This document shows positions 1 through 11,891 of a stretch of DNA of 64,000 bases, piece after piece; within the stretch, counting starts at the first letter, position 1; each line of letters opens with the position of its first letter. Under the pieces are notes generated by a model. It worked only from the letters and a program-made list of their open reading frames with translations. It made no database searches and was not told the DNA's origin. Both the position numbers and the translations under genes were made by a program. This DNA is from Henningerozyma blattae CBS 6284 (lineage: Eukaryota; Ascomycota; Saccharomycetes; Saccharomycetales; Saccharomycetaceae). Location of the stretch: assembly GCF_000315915.1 (NCBI RefSeq), contig NC_020189.1:930001-994000 (forward strand), given 5' to 3'.

Positions 1-1005
1 TTCAGGTAAGGATAAATCTGAACTAAAATCTACAGAATGTGGGAATTCAGTAGCCAAAACAGAAGGCATATCATGTCTTGATGAACCTGGACCTAAAATT
101 GCAGTCCCCACAGAATGATTGCTACTAAAGGAAGCAGTTGAGCCTGATAAATCTGGAGATAATAGTACTAACCCTGGTTGTTGGCCATTGTTACCCATGT
201 CAGAATTATTATTATAGCCATTAGGATAATTTGAATTATTTGAGCCATTATAAATTTTAAAAGTTCGTATCTGCTGATGTGGTTTTACATCATTTTGTTT
301 TGATTGTAATTCCAAATTTCTTAATTGATTATCTCTTTCTTGAATAATTGTCTTATATTGGACCGAATTTTTAATTAAATCTGATAATAAAGTATCATCA
401 TCATCTGGATTATCTGTAATACTCATATAAGAATCTACTAGTTTTGGTAATATTTGATCTAAACAATTTTGCATGATAATAGGTTCATGATCAGGTAATA
501 TGAACATCATTTGAGTCCCACCAATATCTAGAATTGTCCCTGAAGATAATGGATAAGGAGTAGAATTAACTGTGACTCTTTTAAAATTAACTTTGGCACC
601 ATTTCTGCCTAATACATGTAATTCCCAACCACCATATTGCATATTAAATTTCACCACTGCATGTTTCCTTGAAACAACTTTTGCTGGACCTAAATCTACA
701 TCAATTTGGTTAGAAGTACTGGTAGAGCTAGAATCTGTAGTATTGTTATTAGAATGTAATTCTAAATTATTTTTCGATTCAGCATTTGTAGTTCTACCAA
801 TCGAAATTTCTAAATCTTTGACGTAATAAGTCCAATCCTTGCCACCTATCTTGGCATATGCCTGTACTTGAGTAGCTGAATTTTTTTCGTTGGAATAAAC
901 TCTTGATACTGTAGTTGGTTGTTCTGGAGTACCTAATACTGATATTATCGCATTAACTAATTTTCTATGTTGTTGAGGGGTGTATGTTTTTTGTATATTC
1001 GACAT
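1..1005 (-). CDS. FKH1/FKH2: Forkhead transcription factor Fkh1/Fkh2, N-terminal part only (runs off left edge)
   Basis: My translation from the ATG at 1005 stays open for 335 codons to base 1. Residues about 55-170 form an FHA phosphopeptide-binding domain: the run DWTYYVKDLEISIGR, Gly70-Arg71, the SRKH motif at 112-115 and Asn135-Gly136. This part closely resembles yeast Fkh1/Fkh2. The last visible residues (SSDLSLPE) match the stretch just before the fork-head DNA-binding domain, so that domain lies outside the window. Fkh1/2 are nuclear regulators of G2/M genes, and in S. cerevisiae also act in silencing and origin timing. The N-terminus is short, more like Fkh1, but the two ohnologs cannot be separated safely from this fragment. 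The next gene, TAO3, is also the neighbour on S. cerevisiae chromosome IX apart from ASG1. Confidence 0.9.
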   Translation of the reverse strand, partial: MSNIQKTYTPQQHRKLVNAIISVLGTPEQPTTVSRVYSNEKNSATQVQAYAKIGGKDWTYYVKDLEISIGRTTNAESKNNLELHSNNNTTDSSSTSTSNQIDVDLGPAKVVSRKHAVVKFNMQYGGWELHVLGRNGAKVNFKRVTVNSTPYPLSSGTILDIGGTQMMFILPDHEPIIMQNCLDQILPKLVDSYMSITDNPDDDDTLLSDLIKNSVQYKTIIQERDNQLRNLELQSKQNDVKPHQQIRTFKIYNGSNNSNYPNGYNNNSDMGNNGQQPGLVLLSPDLSGSTASFSSNHSVGTAILGPGSSRHDMPSVLATEFPHSVDFSSDLSLPE

Positions 1006-2792
1006 TATGTATTGATTGATATGATTCACCTACCTCCCCACTTGTTATTGATACACGTTACAGGGCCCTGAAGAAAAGATTTAGTAGTGTCTTATAGGGT
1101 GTACGTCTGACTGTTTATTAATGGTTGCTATGTTTTTGTTTGTTTATTTTTCAATTGTATTACACTCTTTTGTTTTGTTTTGTTTTGTTTTGTTTTTAAT
1201 TTAAAGCTTGCTTTTTTTTTATTATAATATCTCGATGAATATTTTGTTGTCCCCTGTATTATTGAATAGTTGTTTGGTATTCTTTCTTTTTTGCTTACTT
1301 GTTGTTAATAGATAAATAAACCCAAGTTGAAAATCTTGTAGAGAATCTAATGACATACAATGGGGGATAGAACAAAATGGAAATGAAAAAATAAAAATTA
1401 AAAGAAAAATAAAACAACAAAGTAAAGATAGCTAGGATTAAAACTGAAATAAACAAAAAAAGATATTATATAATATCAAACTTTGAATATAATCAGTGTA
1501 TTATAATATGCTCGACTGCAATAAAATAGAGCAAAATGATAATTAAGTATGATTCAAACCGAGTATGATCCAACGTCAGCAAAGTAATAAACTTGCGGAA
1601 TAATCTAAAAGTCTCGATAAGCTTAGCACCTGAATCTAATACTCTAAACTTGCTATAATCGAGTATAACTTAATATAATGTAATATATTTTCTGAAAATG
1701 CAATGCCAATCTAAAAGCAATAGCTGCAAATCGAAAGTGACACAGATCTGGTATAACTGCAGCAACTAATGACGACCTTAAACTTAGCTAAACTAACTTT
1801 TAGACCACGACTCAGTATTCTGTCACTAGTTTTCGATGGCCTCTTTGTTAATATCGAGTATTGATTGACTATTGATTATTTACTATTTGCCATAATGAAT
1901 TCGTGAAAAAGTCTCATCTATGTTTTTCCGTAGCGACCTTTGTTTATTTACTGATATTTTGGGCACGCTTGTTTTCATTTGCCCTGGTGGTCTTTTTCGG
2001 CCGTCCATCCTGATTAGACGCGCTTCGGGCCGTCATTTCCTTTTTGGGGGTGATGAGCCGACAAAGGTTATGAGCCCCGACTGAAAAACTTTGAGTCCAT
2101 AGTAATGGGTATTATGATTAATACATGTTAATGCACGACAATAGATGTTGCTACTGTACAGGTTTAGAGACTTTGAAGGGTAGATATAGGACAATCTGCT
2201 ACTGTTACCACAGTAATGGTCTGACTGTCTTGCCAGCGATACTACAGCCGGCTAATGAAGAATCCGGGGACTCCGAAAGGTTAATGAAATACGGATTTAG
2301 GTGCGGTTTTGGGAATAGTTTATAAGTTACTTTGTGTTTTGGAGTCAGCTAACGTGTGATTAGTCTTGCCTAGAAGAGATTTCGACTATTTTAGGTGTGT
2401 TTTGGGCAACTGGTAGGTCCAATTGAGCAGCCAACGCAATTGTAAAGGGGAATTCAAGATACAATCATATCGATGCTGGGCCTAGATCGGTATGGATCAG
2501 GCAGCTGGAGATATAAAGTTAAATGCCTACAAAGTTTAAAGTTTAAACCTTGCAAGGCACGACCTTTCTCTCCCTGGTACGTACAGTTAAGGTGAATCTA
2601 AATAAGGATCTTTTTCTGATTCGTAATATTAGTACAAAATAAATATATATATTAGTAATCGACTTGCTAAATAACATTATTTAAAAAAAAAGAAAAAAAA
2701 AAGTGGCAATTAGCCTACATAGGAATATAGATCTTCATTATGTATATGATAAAATAACTGTCATGTGTGTAATACACCCTGTATATACCAAT
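1006..2792. other. Long gene-free interval: FKH 5' region and TAO3 3' region
   Basis: This 1.8-kb stretch has no credible gene. A 66-codon frame at 2125-2325 has no recognisable features. The part next to FKH carries a TTTTG pentanucleotide run. Around 1970-2070 there is a more GC-rich patch with an ACGCG core (MCB-like, near 2017) that may belong to the FKH promoter. In S. cerevisiae chromosome IX order, ASG1 would sit here; I see no remnant of it by eye. Confidence 0.6.
1168..1197. repeat. TTTTG pentanucleotide repeat
   Basis: About five or six tandem TTTTG units lie upstream of the FKH gene. The same motif on the other strand (CAAAA) occurs at 35,665-35,697. Confidence 0.85.
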
Positions 2793-5700
2793 TTATTCCA
2801 AATGAGTAGGGTTCTTCGGACTGATTTGGAACCGTGATGATCTTTTGCTACGGTTGCCTCCTCCATAGAATTTAGTGGCCGTGTTTCCTGTAGAATGACG
2901 CATGTAGCCCATCTTATTAGAAATACTTGGATTATAGATGAAGGAATCTGCTAAATTAGCACGAAATGAGACATTGGAATTCGTTTTAGTCAAGCTTCTA
3001 TTCAATAAATCGGATACTTTCTTGTCATAGAATTGAGGAGCAAAATCTCCAACATATGCATTATCTGTAGCAGAGGTTCCTAATGAATGGGTAGGATCAG
3101 GTTCACCTTCAAATATATCTCTATCTGAAGGTTCAGGGACAATTGGTTGGTTTGATGTGTTCTTTGTGAAAAAACTATCAAGATTATCTAATTCTGCCCA
3201 CATATGACTTAATGAAGCTTCATTTTCCTCATTGATAGATGCAGTGTCATTATTCTCATTGTTAATTGGGCCGTAGTCACTATCAGCATGGAATTCAACA
3301 ACATCTTCCATATTATTAGTATCTTTTTCCATATCCTCTTCGGTACCAGTCTCAATAGTACACGTAGTAAATACTGCATGAACATTGTGACGAGTAGTAG
3401 CTGCCATCATTTTTGGCATAGGAATAGACCACCCACTTTCTTCAGGTATACCAAATAAAGTTGCAGCGGCAGTATTACCATTTTTGACATCTTTATTACC
3501 CATACTCAATCTTAATACATCTTTATCAGTTTTACTACCAGAGACATCAGAAAAGCAATCAAGAACTTCTAGTGCTTGAGATTCATACTCAGTTAAAAGT
3601 AATCTTAACAATGGAGAAATTAAATCAGCACCAACACCAACAAATTCGGGTTTGGATAAATCAATCAAGGGAATAATATATTTTAATATAACCATTGATT
3701 GTTCTTTTACCCAACCAACTTTATTCAATAACAATCCAAGGAAAAATATTAATGTTTGGAATGAATATTTAGGGAAATAAATTCTTGAAATAAAGCTAAC
3801 AATTTGGCTCATAAAATCTTTCTTGGATCTAAATTTATTTTTAGCTAATGAGTCAATTAGCCTTGATAATGATGGTTGGTTCTGAGAATTAGCCAAGGAT
3901 ATTAACGCACTAGCGGCTTGTTGAATGTTATCATATTCCTTTGTGTTCATAGCATATAAGAATCTTGGTAAATTAGCAATTAAGGCAAATAATAATCTAG
4001 ATTCAGTTTCTGCAATAATTCTACTATCCTTTAATAGATTTAATTTATCCAAAAATTTCCAAGTAATATCTAATGAATTGGATGAGCGTAGACCACTCAT
4101 AACAATTTGTTGTAGTCCTTCAAAACGACCTTCCCAATTAGAAGGAAAGGTTGCAACTAAACATTGAACAGTATCTGGGGAATCAAGATCAATCTTTGAA
4201 ATAAATTTCATAAAACATGACAACACCTCAATAAATTCTTGTTCGTGAATACTACCTAAACAGGCAGTAATAGACCATAACAATTGAGGGAAATTAATTA
4301 AGTCAGCAGGATCTAATTCGGCAGTGATTGCATTTAACGTCATTAAAATTTGCATTGCAAAACCTTGAATATCAATATTTTCATCAGACACAGTATTTGA
4401 TAAACGGTGAAGCATATCTCTTAACATAGATTGTTCCAGGAAATCCAATAAAGATCTAAAAATTTGAAATGATCTGCAAGCAATATGACGCACAGAGCAT
4501 GTGGTGGCCCATTTTAAGGCAACCCTTTGCCAATCGATTCGTAACATTTCTGTTTCGGAAAATATCAAAAGTAAGTTTCTAATTAAACTGTCCATTGTTT
4601 TAGGTGACCTAGATCCCGCCTTGTCTTTATTTAAGTTATCATAAGACCATAATGCAGATTTGCTTCCTAACAATTGAACGGTTTCTTCAGATTTTTCATG
4701 AGTGGGAGCAAACGTAAATATTAAATCACAGATGATTTTAGAAGCACTTTGTTGAATTTGAGGAACATAATGATCTAACAAACAAATTGATGTGTGTAGT
4801 AATGTTGGGAGATTAGATTTTGTAGTTTCATGAGGAGTAGATAAAATATTCACCAAAAATATTAACGATAATTGAGCCTTGGAAAATATCACACCTCGTT
4901 CTTTATAATTTAATCTATCCCAAATATTTGCTACAAAGGAATACTTACCTTCATCTCTATACTCAATTATTGTCTTATTGGAAGGTGGGATCATTAACTT
5001 TGGTTCCAAATTTGCAAGTAAAGTATCGATTAGACCTAAATTCCCCGGGACATTGAAAAGGTATAGAACTACATCTCTACAATATTCGACAAAAATTGGG
5101 TTTCTATGATTAATTGAAGAAACAATAATATATTCCAAGGCAATATGAGCATTTTGAAATGAATTACCTTTACCTAATGAAATCCAGAGTTGTTCAACCT
5201 CCATAGGAAGTTCTTCATTTAATTCAATAGTTATGTAAAATATATTTCGTAACACCATAATACTATCAGAATCATCCAATGTTTTCAATACTAACTTGTT
5301 TACCCAAGGAACCAATAATGTTAAAACATCTCTCTTAATTTGAAAGCTTAATAAATTTAAAAGATTTGTCAAATTTGCAAAGGTTCTTAAACATAAATCA
5401 TGAGAAGATAAATCTGCGAATATACTAGATATTTCCTTTGCTGTTGCCTTGTAAACAGTTTTGGACGAATTCGCAGCTCTTTCTCTGAAGACTTTCGAAT
5501 ATGATGAGTTATGCAGTTTGGTTTCGACAACAGATAACAGTTCAACAGCACAAATTCTCATAGATTCATCATCAGACATTAAACCGTAAAGACCTAAGGA
5601 AACTAGTTCATCTTCATCCAGAATCAAGGTATCTGTTTTGAAAATAGCTTTGCATAATGTTGTATAGTAAAAAATACTAACACTAGCATTTGTATGAACA

Positions 5701-8700
5701 GATCCGCATCTTGTAAACACATCTTTAAATAACTTAGTATTCTCTGTATTTTTCTCCAAAAGATTTTGCAGTGTGCGAACACCTAAGTTCTTGATAACTT
5801 GATTATCTGCATTGAATAAGGCCTCGATTAAAGATAGTAAGCTTGTTGTATCAAATGATACAATGATGGGAGCATCTGTATCACCATTGAATGTCTCGGT
5901 GATTGAATCAGAGCAAAGGGTTAAGATAGTCTCTAATGCCAATATTTCTAATTTATTTCTTTGAAATTCAATCCCTGCAGTTATGGTAGTTTGTACTCTA
6001 TTATTTTGTGCATTTTTTATCATAGAGGAATATCTTCCCTCGCCGATATATGCATATGGACCATAACCACACCATTCTTTAAAATAATTGAAACAAGATG
6101 TTCTTGCTTGGAATGGGAATAGTTCATTTACAGAAGGATGATCTCGAATAGTCGAGTAATATCTTAGAACAAACTCAGCAAAATAACTCCTTAAGCTTTG
6201 AAATTCATATGTAATCTGAATAACTTCATCTTGTAAAAATTGTTTAGTATGTCTAATAAATTCAGAAACCTTTTTTAAGATCCAGATATCATCTAATATT
6301 AATTTATCATTTAAGAATCTGGAAAGAATTGTTAAAACATGAAACATCTCAACACGCATTTTATTTTGTGAACTGTTCGCTTTCCATCCACATAAAAATT
6401 TATCAACGTTCTCAATATATGCTTTATAAATATTGATATTCATTGAACTTAAGCCTACAATTACAGCGTCTTTAATAAGGGTTGACTTGGCGTTTAAAAG
6501 AGGTAGAACAACTTTGAAAATGGAAGTCGCTGAGGTAATTTTTTGATGCTGTACGGTAAATATTTGTTGACTCTTTTTTCTCCCATGACTTTTAATATCG
6601 TCTGGTATGTGTAATTTTTGATCAGCAGTTGAGGTTAGTGATGTACAGGCGACAATCAAATATAATTTCCATTGATTTGCAATAGTTTCTGGTAGAAGTT
6701 CGTGAGGATCATGTTCAATACCGTTAGCTACACGTAGAATTATATCATGGACTTGAACTAATCTAATACAAACAATCGACCTGCATAACGCCATTACCAT
6801 CGGACTCACATTCACAATTTTTGCAAGAAGTTTAGGGAATATACGTTGCCATAAAGCAGTATCAACCCCATAATCAGATTCTGCTAATCTAATTAATAAT
6901 CCTTTCTTGATTTTTAAATTTAATTTGTTTAGCCTTTTTTTCTCCACAGTACTTAAAGGTGCTCTGTTAGCATCCAGCAAGGAAGAATAATCACTATCAT
7001 TTAGTACATCAATAAGTCTTGTACCACGATCAGTCGTTAAATATGACGGCATTCTGGCATGTGTATCTGTTACTCGTATTGTCTTTTCAAACATAGCAAA
7101 ATCAAATTTCCTTGTAATACGTAAAATTTCAATTGCTAATCTACGTACTGTAGCATCTTGGGAACATAGGAAAAATAGTCCATTACCCTCCACATCTTCA
7201 ATTACAGTGATGGTACTCTTCCATTCCAATGAATCTTGTTCTTTATGTTCAGTCATATCTGTTTCCTTTAGAGGTAGATCTATTCCATCCAATCCTGTGT
7301 CTCTCTTTTGCTCTCTCAAGTTTGAATTTTGAAAATTTTGTAACCAACAGTCTAATAGTTCTACATATAACACTAGAAGTTTTTTGTACTCCACAGAGTT
7401 GAGATAAGTCATGTCATAGCTTGATTGAGTTTTCTCATCAAAATCAAAAGAATACTTAGCGAACCACGTAATCAATGTATATGGGTTCTTTCTAGAAGCT
7501 AACGATTTAAGTGCCAATTGGCAGCTAGTTGAAATAAAATAATTCGAATGAACTGCATTCCTGGAAAATATTTCTATAGTAGATTTAAAAGGTAGTTTTT
7601 TGTAAATAGTAATGCAGCACGGAATTGTCTCAGTAAGAGTTGAAAATAGTAAAATATTAAGCTCGTTATCTGGATTATTGTTGTTATTTGTGGTATTAAA
7701 GGAATGAGTGCTATTATCACCAGAAAATTTGAAAGAAAATGGACCTAGTTGAGTGCTCGATTGTTTTCGATGTTCATTTTCCGGTGACCATACTTCAGAA
7801 CCAATGTTTGAATCTAATAAAATAAAGAGTTTATGTAATTGGATACAAATTTCCTCATGATTTAATACATCAGCTTCTTTCTGGATAATATTTAAGTCGT
7901 CTAGACCTTTATCATAGTATCGACTGTCTTCTTCTGGAAAATCAGGTCTAATAGTGGTCATTAATAATCCTCTGTAGGTTGTGATTGCTAGAAGAAGTTT
8001 CTCATATACAATATTATTCAGTGTTTTAGAATCAAATGAATTTTTAATTAAAGGATGAAGAACATTTTCCATAAGAAGATTAGGGTATGAATACCCAATT
8101 GAAACAAGGACATCAGATAAGGGGCTGATTAATTCCATATCAGTAGTGATCCAGCCGATCTTTTTAGAATCGGTAATGTATAATTCGTAAAGTTTTAATA
8201 ATGTTCTTGTTGTATTATTTAATGTATCAGGACAACGATACAGGTAAACCCATATCAATCTTGATAATCCAACCGCAAATATAACCCGATCATCCAAAGA
8301 TCTCGTTCTAATTTGATCTATATTACCTTCTATCAATTGAAACCAATATTTAGAGAATAATTCATGTGGTGCCACACTTAGAACCGCAACATTCAATTTA
8401 AATCCACTAACCCATGTTTCCGGTCTCAGCTGTAATTTTTGAGATATTCCTAGAAGCAGTGAAATAGCATCTACCCAAGTTGGATGATTAACTTCTGCAG
8501 TTAATGAGCCAGCCAAGGGCAGTAATAGGTGACTAATTACTTCCGCATATGCTACTTGTATCACTTCGTTAGTTGTATTGGAAAAAAATTTTGCTAAACT
8601 TTTCATAAAATCAGCAGTTTCCTCAAACTTATCCAGTGGATAGTGTTTTAGACGAATATAACGCATACCTAAAATTAATAGATGTATACTTGCTTCTTCA

Positions 8701-10322
8701 TCTTGCGTTAACTGTTGAGGTACTTTTTCAAGTTCCGCAATGAACCTGTCACTTACTGAAATAAATTTGACATCAGACATATAACCAAGTAGTTCTGCAA
8801 ATGCATTCCAATTGGATGATTTAATAATACTTGATGATATAGATAGTGGATCAGTTGTTTTCAATTGGGTGAATATTATTTCTTCTAATTTATTACTTAA
8901 ATCTTGATCAGCATCTGTTGGGGCTTGTTTAATAATTTCTATCAAGACACGACAAAGGATATAGATACTTATGAGCGATTTTCTATCTGCTTGAAAGGCA
9001 TTTTCTTTCGCTACTTCAAGTTGAATTTCTAAATCTTTTAGTTGAGAAGATGGAGAAATATTTTTAGTTGTAACTGAGGATTTAGAAGAATTTCGCCTTC
9101 TATGTGTAAATTTCGATTCAACCGATGATGTTTTAGTGTGAGTGTACGATCTTCTTGTTCTGGTATGTAAAGTCGAATTTTGCTGAGAATGAGTTGCGTT
9201 GGCCGAATTTAAGTGTTCCATTTCTGAATCGTACTCTTTAAGTAATTTTTCAACATCTTCGGCAGCAACACTAACTATTTCAGATTTAGTCTTTCTCCAA
9301 AACATCATAGCATCAATAACTGGCTTTGGTTTCTTCTTCGCGATGTGGCCTAATGATTCAATTATTTTGTCAAAGAATGGATCAACACCTTCTCCTAATA
9401 TATCAACAATTGGAGGTTCTGTTGTTAATGGATATTGTAGACAAAGATTTAGTTTGTTTTCTGCATTTCTAACAAATTTAGTAAATAGAATATGTAGAGC
9501 GTATTCTGATGGAGCTTTCATATCAGTAGCCATTTGATTTCTTAGACTGTTTGCATAATCTACTGTAGTTGGTGTAGCCGCAGGTGGTGGTGTAGCATTT
9601 ACTGGTGTTATAATTGTTCGACTTGGAACTTCTATGTGTTGATCTTGTTCTTGATGTACCATATTTTCATATTGATTTGGAGATTGCTCTATAATAGTTT
9701 CGGTTTCAATGTATTGGGGGTTGTTTATCTCTTGTTGAAAATGTGGCGATTGAGGAATATTTAAAGATTGTGGAACTTCTATTGATGAATTAATTGTTAT
9801 TGGATTATTAATGTTATTATTACTATTTTGGAAATTTGGGTCTTCAGTCTGAGGAAATTCAATTGATTCAGAGAGAGAGATGGGAAGAGGAAATTGGAAT
9901 GGGTGTGGTGCATTCAATTTGGGTGACGCTTCAGTAGTAACATAACTTGGAGAAGGGACAGAATTAGCAGGGATAGTATTATTATTAGTTGAATATATAT
10001 TAACATTGTTTTGGTATCGTATCATATCTGGAGGTGTATTATTTGGAGAAGGGATATCGATTTGCGGTATGGAAGAAGATACAGGTGTATAATGTTGTAT
10101 ATTGGAGTGTTGGTTTGTAGGTGACTCATTCATTTGGATGGTTTGGGGTCTATTTGGTAAACTGTCTGTATTATTAATAGGAGTATTGTTATTACTTGAA
10201 TCATTTGTAATAGTGGATTGATCTACAAATATCTCATCATTTATTTCTAGTGGTTGTTCAAATGAAGCAGTAATTGCCTGATCATCAAGTTTCTGTGGGG
10301 GGAATGTGAAATTGGAATTCAT
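2793..10322 (-). CDS. TAO3: Tao3/Pag1, Furry-family morphogenesis scaffold
   Basis: This 2,509-residue protein is the right size for yeast Tao3 (about 2,376 aa), a giant Furry-family protein of HEAT/ARM-like helical repeats. Tao3 is a scaffold of the RAM network: it works with Cbk1-Mob2, Kic1, Hym1 and Sog2 at bud tips and necks to control polarised growth and Ace2-driven daughter-specific genes. The first 260 or so residues are low complexity and rich in Asn, Pro, Ser and Gln. The conserved body starts near residue 270 and continues as repeated helical segments to about 2,250. The C-terminal 200 residues are acidic and Asn/Ser-rich. The extra length compared with S. cerevisiae appears to be mostly the N-terminal tail. 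It sits between FKH and RRT14 as on chromosome IX, on the expected strand. No interruption is seen across 7.5 kb. Confidence 0.95.
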   Translation of the reverse strand: MNSNFTFPPQKLDDQAITASFEQPLEINDEIFVDQSTITNDSSNNNTPINNTDSLPNRPQTIQMNESPTNQHSNIQHYTPVSSSIPQIDIPSPNNTPPDMIRYQNNVNIYSTNNNTIPANSVPSPSYVTTEASPKLNAPHPFQFPLPISLSESIEFPQTEDPNFQNSNNNINNPITINSSIEVPQSLNIPQSPHFQQEINNPQYIETETIIEQSPNQYENMVHQEQDQHIEVPSRTIITPVNATPPPAATPTTVDYANSLRNQMATDMKAPSEYALHILFTKFVRNAENKLNLCLQYPLTTEPPIVDILGEGVDPFFDKIIESLGHIAKKKPKPVIDAMMFWRKTKSEIVSVAAEDVEKLLKEYDSEMEHLNSANATHSQQNSTLHTRTRRSYTHTKTSSVESKFTHRRRNSSKSSVTTKNISPSSQLKDLEIQLEVAKENAFQADRKSLISIYILCRVLIEIIKQAPTDADQDLSNKLEEIIFTQLKTTDPLSISSSIIKSSNWNAFAELLGYMSDVKFISVSDRFIAELEKVPQQLTQDEEASIHLLILGMRYIRLKHYPLDKFEETADFMKSLAKFFSNTTNEVIQVAYAEVISHLLLPLAGSLTAEVNHPTWVDAISLLLGISQKLQLRPETWVSGFKLNVAVLSVAPHELFSKYWFQLIEGNIDQIRTRSLDDRVIFAVGLSRLIWVYLYRCPDTLNNTTRTLLKLYELYITDSKKIGWITTDMELISPLSDVLVSIGYSYPNLLMENVLHPLIKNSFDSKTLNNIVYEKLLLAITTYRGLLMTTIRPDFPEEDSRYYDKGLDDLNIIQKEADVLNHEEICIQLHKLFILLDSNIGSEVWSPENEHRKQSSTQLGPFSFKFSGDNSTHSFNTTNNNNNPDNELNILLFSTLTETIPCCITIYKKLPFKSTIEIFSRNAVHSNYFISTSCQLALKSLASRKNPYTLITWFAKYSFDFDEKTQSSYDMTYLNSVEYKKLLVLYVELLDCWLQNFQNSNLREQKRDTGLDGIDLPLKETDMTEHKEQDSLEWKSTITVIEDVEGNGLFFLCSQDATVRRLAIEILRITRKFDFAMFEKTIRVTDTHARMPSYLTTDRGTRLIDVLNDSDYSSLLDANRAPLSTVEKKRLNKLNLKIKKGLLIRLAESDYGVDTALWQRIFPKLLAKIVNVSPMVMALCRSIVCIRLVQVHDIILRVANGIEHDPHELLPETIANQWKLYLIVACTSLTSTADQKLHIPDDIKSHGRKKSQQIFTVQHQKITSATSIFKVVLPLLNAKSTLIKDAVIVGLSSMNINIYKAYIENVDKFLCGWKANSSQNKMRVEMFHVLTILSRFLNDKLILDDIWILKKVSEFIRHTKQFLQDEVIQITYEFQSLRSYFAEFVLRYYSTIRDHPSVNELFPFQARTSCFNYFKEWCGYGPYAYIGEGRYSSMIKNAQNNRVQTTITAGIEFQRNKLEILALETILTLCSDSITETFNGDTDAPIIVSFDTTSLLSLIEALFNADNQVIKNLGVRTLQNLLEKNTENTKLFKDVFTRCGSVHTNASVSIFYYTTLCKAIFKTDTLILDEDELVSLGLYGLMSDDESMRICAVELLSVVETKLHNSSYSKVFRERAANSSKTVYKATAKEISSIFADLSSHDLCLRTFANLTNLLNLLSFQIKRDVLTLLVPWVNKLVLKTLDDSDSIMVLRNIFYITIELNEELPMEVEQLWISLGKGNSFQNAHIALEYIIVSSINHRNPIFVEYCRDVVLYLFNVPGNLGLIDTLLANLEPKLMIPPSNKTIIEYRDEGKYSFVANIWDRLNYKERGVIFSKAQLSLIFLVNILSTPHETTKSNLPTLLHTSICLLDHYVPQIQQSASKIICDLIFTFAPTHEKSEETVQLLGSKSALWSYDNLNKDKAGSRSPKTMDSLIRNLLLIFSETEMLRIDWQRVALKWATTCSVRHIACRSFQIFRSLLDFLEQSMLRDMLHRLSNTVSDENIDIQGFAMQILMTLNAITAELDPADLINFPQLLWSITACLGSIHEQEFIEVLSCFMKFISKIDLDSPDTVQCLVATFPSNWEGRFEGLQQIVMSGLRSSNSLDITWKFLDKLNLLKDSRIIAETESRLLFALIANLPRFLYAMNTKEYDNIQQAASALISLANSQNQPSLSRLIDSLAKNKFRSKKDFMSQIVSFISRIYFPKYSFQTLIFFLGLLLNKVGWVKEQSMVILKYIIPLIDLSKPEFVGVGADLISPLLRLLLTEYESQALEVLDCFSDVSGSKTDKDVLRLSMGNKDVKNGNTAAATLFGIPEESGWSIPMPKMMAATTRHNVHAVFTTCTIETGTEEDMEKDTNNMEDVVEFHADSDYGPINNENNDTASINEENEASLSHMWAELDNLDSFFTKNTSNQPIVPEPSDRDIFEGEPDPTHSLGTSATDNAYVGDFAPQFYDKKVSDLLNRSLTKTNSNVSFRANLADSFIYNPSISNKMGYMRHSTGNTATKFYGGGNRSKRSSRFQISPKNPTHLE

Positions 10323-11891
10323 CTTATTATATTCTAAAAATAATGCGAACTGGACTGCAGTAACCGCTAAAGTACTTTTAAAATTTAATAATTGTCTCTT
10401 TCTTAAATTGTGGAATGACAGTTAATATTTTATATACTAGGGGGGTATTGTATCAAAGAAAATGGTGAAATAGAATAGATAAAGTAGTTATTGCTTAAGC
10501 AAATCTAGGGAATAGTATATTAAAATATTATTGATCTCTCTTATTTACCATATGCGTTTGTTTTTCAACTACATATAGTTTTTTTCAGTGACGCCGGCTC
10601 TCTTCGCTTTAAATTTTCATTGGTCAAAACTTAACAACAAGAAAACTCCCCAGTTGGCCAACAGTCGAAATGCCTTTATCGTTATTAAATAATCATTTAC
10701 CTAAATATATTAGTTGACAAACTTTATTGTATTTAAAATTATACTTAATCGTAAATAAAGTTTTTAAAATGATGACATCACTAAGAATTGAGATATAAAC
10801 TGTTTTTGTTCTTGTTATTTTTTTTGCATTTTATTTGAGAACTTTGTTACACGAGAAAAAATTGGTACTTTACTTTGCTAGTAGGTTATTATTAAGCTTT
10901 TTGCAAATGCTTTAGTTATATAAATTTGTATTACTCATGTAGATATGTCACTAGTTTTCTACACTGTAAAAAAATTTAGCGGACAATACTTACTACAAGT
11001 TATTATGTAGGCAAATTCCAAGAATCTAAAAATAATTGATAATTTCTGGGAAAACGACTCTTGTAACAAGGTTTGTTTTATGATTTATGTATCTATGATA
11101 GTTTCTTTAAAATAAATTATGTTTAGATGGTACTGTAGAAAAATTAATCATGTCGTTGTTATATATTTACTAAATTTCAAAATATGTTAACAAATTATAA
11201 TTTTTAGCGATGTTCCATAATGGTTATTTTTAAAAAAAAATAAATAAATTCTTTAGAATCTCAATTTCCTCATATTTGTTTGTTTTTGTTGAATAAATAA
11301 AATATTTTGCAAGTTAAATAATAATATACAGATGGTTATTTATTAAATTAAATTACATTTGTCAGAGCTGTGGCATTATGTGTCATAAATCGTGGGTTTG
11401 TATTAACAGCTAATAAAGTATGAATTTAGTCGTAATTGTGGCTTTATACAACAACTAATAACAACTTAATATAATAAATAATCCAACATGCATTAAGCAT
11501 ACGTGGCCTCACTACTAAAAATACCCAAGTAGTGATATTAAGAAGGTATTAGGATGTGATAGGTTCTATTTTAATATCAGACCATCAATTCGTTGATGGT
11601 GGATCTGTCCATTTTTTGGAGTGTAAATTACCACGAAAATATCCCAAAAGTTTATAACTGTTCATTGTATATCCTGTATATATTATATATTCCCTTTCGA
11701 AAGAAGCAAGGAGATTTTTTATAATAATAATATAATAATTATTCAAACAGATTACTTAACTAAGAATTAAACTATGAGCAACAATATTTTGAACAGTTCG
11801 ACCGCTGGTCAAGACGAGTATATTTAATTTAAGAAAAAAATTCGTTATGTATGCATAATCCGCAAATGTATTGGGCAGTATTAAAAGGCTT
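10323..11891. other. Gene-free interval where MET18 would be expected
   Basis: This 1.57-kb AT-rich stretch lies upstream of TAO3 and downstream of RRT14. S. cerevisiae has MET18 (over 1,000 codons) between these two genes. I find no open frame or recognisable remnant of it. The TAO3-proximal part around 10,590-10,640 contains a GC-richer patch and an ATTGG element that could be promoter sequence. Confidence 0.6.

Noticed and set aside
1545..1565. tRNA B-box-like sequence (GGTTTGAATC on the minus strand)
   Set aside because: No T-arm stem, A box or acceptor stem around it.
2125..2325. 66-codon open frame between FKH and TAO3
   Set aside because: No family features, no codon bias and no typical start context; length expected by chance.
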